Shown here in pieces: positions 42,790-45,852 of a stretch of DNA of 45,852 bases. The notes under the pieces were generated by a model. It was not told the DNA's origin. It saw only the letters and a program-made list of their open reading frames with translations, and did no database searches. The position numbers were made by a program, and so were the translations under genes. The DNA lies in contig CAMDNW010000015.1 in the NCBI GenBank assembly GCA_945903275.1, positions 1-45,852 of the forward strand, read 5' to 3'. Within the stretch, counting starts at the first letter, position 1; the number at the start of each line of letters is the position of its first letter. This stretch comes from Thermoflexus hugenholtzii JAD2 (GTDB lineage Bacteria > Chloroflexota > Dehalococcoidia > UBA2979).

Positions 42790-44445
42790 TTAGGGGGCGA
42801 AGGTGAAGATAAGGAGTTCGCCGTCCTGGAAGACGTCGAAGGTGTTGACGATGGCGGGTGCGCGCGGGACGAAGGTGTCGAAGCGGAGGCGGCCGAGGTC
42901 GAGGCGGTAGATGGCGTGAGGTTCGCGGTTGGGGGTGAGCATGTAGGAGAAGCGGGCGGGGTAGAGGGCGGGGCCGCGGTAGCGGAAGACGGCAACGGGG
43001 GCGTTGGGGGCGGAGAGTTCGGTGAGAGTGGCGGTGGCGGCGTCGCGGGGGAGGAGGGTGCCGAGGCCGGTGAGCGCGCCGAGTTGGAGGGCGCCTGCGC
43101 CGACCTCGGAGTCGATGGCGGGAGGTGGCAGTTTGGCGGCGCGGGCGCGGAGTTGTGCAGCGATGGCAGGGGCGCTTGCGCCGGGGAAGGCCTCGACGAT
43201 GAGTGCGGCGGCGGCGGCGGCGTGGGGCGCGGCGGCGCTGGTGCCGCCGAAGGCGGCGTCGGCACCGGTGGCGACGCCCGTGGGGGAGACGAGTTCGGGC
43301 TTCGGGCGGCCGTCAGTGGTGGGGCCCCGGGATGAGAAGCGTGCGAGTTGCTGGGGGAGCAGCGGGTTGGCCGCGCCGACGGTGAAGACACCGGGGTGAT
43401 CCGCAGGTTCGGTGAGGGAGCCGGCGACGACGGGCACCTCGATGCCTTCGCCGCGGTCGGGGGTGCCGAGCATGAGCAGATCGACACGCTTCACCTGCGC
43501 GCCAGCGGTCTTGATGATGCGCGCGCGGTAGCGGCCGTCGAGGGTGGCGAGCACCTGCATGCCCTCGATGGGGTCGCTCTTGCAGGTCTGGATGGTGCGC
43601 GAGGCGCGGACGAGTGAGCCGTCGGGGCCGAAGAGTTCCACGTCGTAGTCGTTGCAGGATTCGCCCCAAGGGTCGTCCCAGCGGAGCGATACAAGGATGA
43701 GGTCGCCGGTGCGGTAGTTGCGGCCGTTGTCCTCGACGCCGCTGGTGAACTCGTGGATGGAGTTGTTGTTGCGGTCCGTGAAGGGGCCAGCCCAGTGCTG
43801 TTGCGCCCAGTTGCCGGCGGCGACGGACCAGAATGCGCCAGCAGCTACGCTACGCGAGACGATCTCATTGACGGGGCCGGCACCGTTGCCGGGGCCGTTG
43901 TGGACGAAGCCGATGGAGAACGAGACGACGGTGATGCCCTGGGCGATGGTGTAGTCGACGAGCGCGGAGAGTTCAGCGACGGTCTGGAAGTTGAGCAGAT
44001 ACAGCTGCGCGCCGGGAGCGATGTTGCTGACGATGCGTGCTGCGAGCGTGCCGTGGTCACTTTTTGCGGCGAGGTCGCCATCGGCGCGGAAGGAGCGCGT
44101 GCGGACGGCAGCGGGTAGGGATGTGCCGAGGTGCGCCTCGTACCCGGCGAAGCCGGTGTCGACGATGGCGACGCGGACGCCGTGACCGGTGAAACCGGCG
44201 GCGCGCCAGCGGTCGGCACCGATCAGTTCGGTGGCGGCCTGTGAGGGATGCAGCGGCTCCTCGATGAGGGCTGGGTATGCGGCGAGTGCGATGGGAAGGG
44301 CGTGGGGGGCGCGGCTAGCGAGGGGTACGGCGCTGTGCGATGCGAGATCGCGGGGCGCCTCGATGAGGAGGGCGTGCAAAAGCGCGGCGAGCGCAAGGAG
44401 CGTACCGGTGAGCGCCAATAGCCTGCGGTAGGTACGGCGTCGCAT
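42790..44445 (-). CDS. Secreted subtilisin-like serine protease with inserted domain
   Basis: A 551-residue S8 peptidase with an N-terminal basic plus hydrophobic signal segment (MRRRTYRRLLALTGTLLALA), so it is exported through Sec. The catalytic triad is D96 (VRVAIVDTGF), H131 (SDHGTLAARI) and S403 (FGGTSAAAPH); N212 (AAGNWAQ) supplies the oxyanion hole. Between Asn and Ser lies a ~120-residue insertion (~225-345) with a beta-rich, Asp/Gly-containing sequence (LRWDDPWGESCNDYDVELFG) resembling pre-peptidase or jelly-roll modules. A C-terminal ~100-residue beta-rich tail follows the catalytic domain. The ATG follows AAAGG. Its role is probably extracellular protein degradation, feeding peptide importers such as the one at the window start (inference). 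Confidence 0.9.
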   Translation of the reverse strand: MRRRTYRRLLALTGTLLALAALLHALLIEAPRDLASHSAVPLASRAPHALPIALAAYPALIEEPLHPSQAATELIGADRWRAAGFTGHGVRVAIVDTGFAGYEAHLGTSLPAAVRTRSFRADGDLAAKSDHGTLAARIVSNIAPGAQLYLLNFQTVAELSALVDYTIAQGITVVSFSIGFVHNGPGNGAGPVNEIVSRSVAAGAFWSVAAGNWAQQHWAGPFTDRNNNSIHEFTSGVEDNGRNYRTGDLILVSLRWDDPWGESCNDYDVELFGPDGSLVRASRTIQTCKSDPIEGMQVLATLDGRYRARIIKTAGAQVKRVDLLMLGTPDRGEGIEVPVVAGSLTEPADHPGVFTVGAANPLLPQQLARFSSRGPTTDGRPKPELVSPTGVATGADAAFGGTSAAAPHAAAAAALIVEAFPGASAPAIAAQLRARAAKLPPPAIDSEVGAGALQLGALTGLGTLLPRDAATATLTELSAPNAPVAVFRYRGPALYPARFSYMLTPNREPHAIYRLDLGRLRFDTFVPRAPAIVNTFDVFQDGELLIFTFAP

Positions 44446-44577
44446 CGGGAGCCTTTGCCTATGAACGGCGGAAGCATGTCCGCAATGATGTTACCGCGCG
44501 TAGCGATAAAGCGGCGTCACAGCGGCGTGCTGTCCTGCGGGGTGTGTGCTGATGCAGGGATGTAGTGAGCCGCGACC

Positions 44578-44583
44578 TATACT
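44578..44583 (+). promoter_or_regulatory. -10 element of the flavin reductase-like gene
   Basis: TATACT is followed by six bases and the ATG at 44590, so the predicted start site is the A of the initiator codon. No ribosome site exists. Confidence 0.55.
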
Positions 44584-44589
44584 CGATGC

Positions 44590-45393
44590 ATGGCAGACGA
44601 CCCACTTGTGGAGATTGAGCGGCGACCGATCACCGCGGCGGCGCGGATCCTGGCGGGCGGGCCGGTGGCGCTGGTGACCTCGTCGGATCGGGGGCGGATG
44701 AATGTCGCGCCTGTGGTGTGGCACACGCCGCTGTCCTCGACGCCAGCGCTGGTGGGGATCGCGTTAGAGCGGAGCCGGCACAGCGCGGAGATGATCTCGC
44801 ATGCCGAGGAGTTCGCGCTGAACTTTCCCGCGCGGGCGCTGCTGCATCACGTGCAGTATTTGGGAGCGATGAGCGGGTCGCGTATCGACAAGATCGAGGC
44901 GACACAGTGGGAGACGTTCGAGGCGATCGAGGTCGATGCGCCGCTGCTCACGGGGTGTATTGCATGGGTGGAGTGCAAGGTGCAGCAGGTGGTGCCGGTG
45001 GGCGATCACCTGCTGTTCGTGGGGGTAGTGGTGTCTGTGCAGGTGCTGCCGCATGCGTTTGATGAGCGATGGCTGCTCAAGGATGCGGATGTGCGGCCGC
45101 TGCACTTTCTGGGCGAGCGGTACTACTCGGTGTTGGAGGGGGTAATGGAGGCGCGTGCGCCGGGGAATTCGGATGCGCCGGAGCGGGTGCTGGCGGATCG
45201 GTTGGTGGAGGAGTTGGAGTTGTCGCATGACGCGCAGGAACGGCGGGCGGAGCTGCTGGGCGAGCTCGCGCACGACGTGGCGTTGGGGAATGTGATCGAT
45301 GTGTCGCAGGTGGGGATGGGGCCGGGGCCACTGTGGGCGCCGCCGCCGGGGCTGGCGTTGCCGCACGTCTCGGAGGGTGAGCGCGAGCGTTAA
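44590..45393 (+). CDS. Flavin reductase-like FMN-binding split-barrel protein
   Basis: A 267-residue cytoplasmic protein whose first ~170 residues match the flavin reductase-like domain: GGPVALVTSSDRGRMNVAPV, then VVWHTPLSSTPALVGIALER and EFALNFPARALLHHVQYLGA. Members bind FMN and either supply reduced flavin to monooxygenases or act on small substrates. The C-terminal ~90 residues (from about 175) are helical and acidic (VEELELSHDAQERRAELLGE) and not part of the core fold. It is monocistronic and probably leaderless. Whether it partners the FMO at 29063 is unknown; class B enzymes normally do not need a reductase. Confidence 0.8.
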   Translation: MADDPLVEIERRPITAAARILAGGPVALVTSSDRGRMNVAPVVWHTPLSSTPALVGIALERSRHSAEMISHAEEFALNFPARALLHHVQYLGAMSGSRIDKIEATQWETFEAIEVDAPLLTGCIAWVECKVQQVVPVGDHLLFVGVVVSVQVLPHAFDERWLLKDADVRPLHFLGERYYSVLEGVMEARAPGNSDAPERVLADRLVEELELSHDAQERRAELLGELAHDVALGNVIDVSQVGMGPGPLWAPPPGLALPHVSEGERER

Positions 45394-45445
45394 CGGTCGC
45401 CTCGAAACGGGGCGCGAACAGCTGTGCCGTTGCGAGTAAGGACAC

Positions 45446-45540
45446 TTTGCTTCGCTCGGCGGAGTGTTTCGCCAGCCGTTCACCGGGTCTGTTGTTCCCG
45501 GCCGACGCCCGGAAGGGTTCCCTGCCCCACTCAGGGCTAC
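45446..45540. repeat. Dispersed palindromic repeat, copy A3 (degenerate)
   Basis: TTGCTTCGCTCGG near the left end and CCCTGCCCCACTCAGGGC near the right end match copies A2 and A1, with ~40 bp of unrelated sequence between. The rest of 45394-45672 shows no gene I can support. Confidence 0.4.
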
Positions 45541-45672
45541 GCTGCGGGCCCCCCTGCGGAGCCCTCGGCGAAGCATCAGTTACGTGCTGCGACATCTGGG
45601 GCAAGTGACGACGGTCGAGGGGGAACGTGCGACGAAAGCGTGCGGGTGGTTTGTGGACTGGTTCGAGCCGGG

Positions 45673-45852
45673 TTAGGGGCGGACGGTGTCCTCGCGAGTG
45701 GAGGTGGGGTTAGCTGCCGGTGTTGCTGTGGCTGCCGGGGCTGCCGGGGCTGCCGGGGCTGCCGGTGTTGCTGTGGGTGTTGCTGTGGGTGTGGGTGTAC
45801 CGGTTGCGCCGAGGTAACGGGCTGCGGTGACCACGCCGTCCTGTGTGGCGCG
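45673..45852 (-). CDS. Unknown protein, 3' end only, with Thr/Pro/Ala-rich tail
   Basis: The last 59 codons of a minus-strand gene whose 5' part lies beyond the window. The segment DGVVTAARYLGATG looks like the end of a folded domain. It is followed by a TPTPTATPTATP stretch, four PAA repeats and a short NPTSTREDTVRP end. Such tails are typical of secreted or surface proteins in this kind of genome. The frame is open to the window edge and ends in TAA. The family cannot be assigned from this fragment. Confidence 0.6.
   Translation of the reverse strand, partial: RATQDGVVTAARYLGATGTPTPTATPTATPAAPAAPAAPAATATPAANPTSTREDTVRP
45731..45766. repeat. 9-bp tandem repeat GCTGCCGGG x4
   Basis: Four adjoining nonamers, the last with one change, encode the PAA repeats of the minus-strand protein tail. 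In-frame, so copy-number change would alter tail length without a frameshift. Confidence 0.8.

Overview
This is a GC-rich, gene-dense bacterial chromosome segment. Two features suggest a member of the Chloroflexota, possibly near Dehalococcoidia: an 11-subunit complex I operon without nuoEFG, and a GlnR-type OmpR-family regulator next to a GSI-beta/GSI-alpha glutamine synthetase pair. That placement is inferred from gene content and style only. There are no rRNA, tRNA or CRISPR sequences and no intact mobile element. Decay is visible at several places: a Fic fragment, an IS1595-type transposase tail, an F420-type oxidoreductase with two stops, and a TetR protein without its DNA-binding domain.

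Layout. 1-1300 is the end of an oligopeptide-type ABC substrate-binding protein. 1654-5775 (minus) holds valS, a DUF3018/MazE-like protein and a phosphomannomutase-like HAD phosphatase; valS is preceded by what looks like a complete ribosome-mediated attenuator. 5870-11607 is a patchwork: fic remnant, MFS transporter, IS relic, MOSC protein, bioY with an unusual C-terminal membrane extension, rpsU, broken LLM oxidoreductase and a vapBC-like pair. 11752-16270 (plus) has prs, secA and an unknown gene. 16513-17712 (minus) is a second MFS transporter. 17946-28210 (plus) is nuoABCDHIJKLMN behind a clear promoter and a possible 27-codon leader ORF. 28483-35278 has an unknown gene and then, on the minus strand, a flavin monooxygenase, two glutamine synthetases and the GlnR-like regulator. 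35532-37308 (plus) is an ABC-2 exporter pair. 37432-45393 has the headless tetR, rimI, htpX, a yqeK-like HD gene, ridA-like, ruvB, a subtilase and a flavin reductase-like gene. The window closes inside the 3' end of a minus-strand gene with a Thr/Pro/Ala tail.

How the genes work together. NuoA-N would form a proton-pumping quinone reductase without the NADH dehydrogenase module. The nitrogen cluster looks self-contained: the regulator, an array of four 11-bp-spaced half-sites of the actinobacterial GlnR-box type, then the GSI-beta gene and a GSI-alpha gene downstream. 

The most notable sequence-level signals are three. First, a 14-codon GTG-started leader peptide with three GTA valine codons, followed by nested hairpins and a U-tailed terminator, directly ahead of valyl-tRNA synthetase. 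Second, a recurring promoter geometry in which a TANNNT -10 box lies exactly 6 or 7 nt before the start codon (valS leader, nuo leader ORF, MFS, flavin reductase, glnR, ruvB, vapB-like), which implies frequent leaderless mRNAs. Third, the GlnR-type operator just mentioned.
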